Source of the DNA: Siccirubricoccus phaeus
GTDB lineage: Bacteria > Pseudomonadota > Alphaproteobacteria > Acetobacterales > Acetobacteraceae
Direction: 5' to 3'
Assembly (NCBI RefSeq): GCF_008360935.1
Contig: NZ_SRXO01000021.1
Span: 1 to 64,000, forward strand
Length of the DNA stretch: 64,000 bases
The notes under the pieces were generated by a model that was not told the origin of the DNA, searched no databases, and was given only the letters and a program-made list of their open reading frames with translations. Both the position numbers and the translations under genes were made by a program. Of this stretch, positions 63,927 through 64,000 are shown in pieces. Numbering within the stretch: the stretch's first letter is position 1; each line of letters opens with the position of its first letter.

Positions 63927-64000
63927 TATGCACTCGGCGCATGGGTGGTGGCCGTTTTCACCAAAGCTGCATGACGAACCGAGGCGTAGGGTAGGGTCAT

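Overview
The window is a 64-kb piece of chromosome from a very GC-rich alphaproteobacterium, most likely Acetobacteraceae (Roseomonas-like). This is an inference from base composition, from three Bug-type (TctC) solute receptors, and from the order yqeY-dnaG-rpoD beside carA. I saw no rRNA, tRNA, CRISPR array or prophage. The only sign of a mobile element is the end of an IS5-type transposase at the left edge.

Layout, left to right. (1) 1-8.3 kb: IS5 remnant, a 1119-aa double-GT2 glycosyltransferase, the dTDP-rhamnose operon rfbC-B-D-A (minus strand), and a lone flagellin on the plus strand. (2) 8.4-26.6 kb, catabolism and uptake: a Bug receptor facing a TcuA-like flavoprotein and its GntR regulator, a CitE-like lyase, a zinc protease, a minus-strand operon TauD dioxygenase/FAH hydrolase/Bug/CoA-transferase divergent from a hydantoinase (HyuB-HyuA-Bug) operon, then a polar amino acid ABC importer divergent from an FMN monooxygenase. 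(3) 26.8-32 kb: DUF1178, glutaredoxin, ComF, a four-domain rhodanese, a trypsin-like protease and a single-domain response regulator. (4) 32.3-39 kb: a surface-polysaccharide cluster with three GT4 enzymes, a DUF4214 protein and a probable sugar-transferase remnant. (5) 39.3-45 kb: exported MetX-like hydrolase, proton-pumping pyrophosphatase, small proteins, cold-shock protein, GNAT enzyme. (6) 45-58.3 kb, housekeeping: rpoD, dnaG, a META protein and yqeY on minus; carA, four inserted genes, carB and greA on plus. (7) 58.3-64 kb: threonine dehydratase, a Phd/PIN toxin-antitoxin pair, a methyltransferase, an Lrp regulator divergent from trxB, and a LysR regulator.

The most unusual feature is at carA. 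A helix-turn-helix domain is joined in frame to carbamoyl-phosphate synthase small subunit through a linker made of a 27-bp tandem repeat. The gene starts where transcription would start (leaderless). Its promoter spacer is exactly a 17-bp palindrome, and a second copy of the palindrome lies 38 bp upstream. A well-placed internal ribosome site could also make CarA without the helix-turn-helix. This suggests an enzyme-repressor that controls its own promoter.

The second theme is a set of dispersed non-coding elements, many attached directly to gene 3' ends: a 103-bp double hairpin (three copies), a two-hairpin element that supplies the stop codon of two genes, a GC-rich element starting right after stop codons, and long perfect palindromes.
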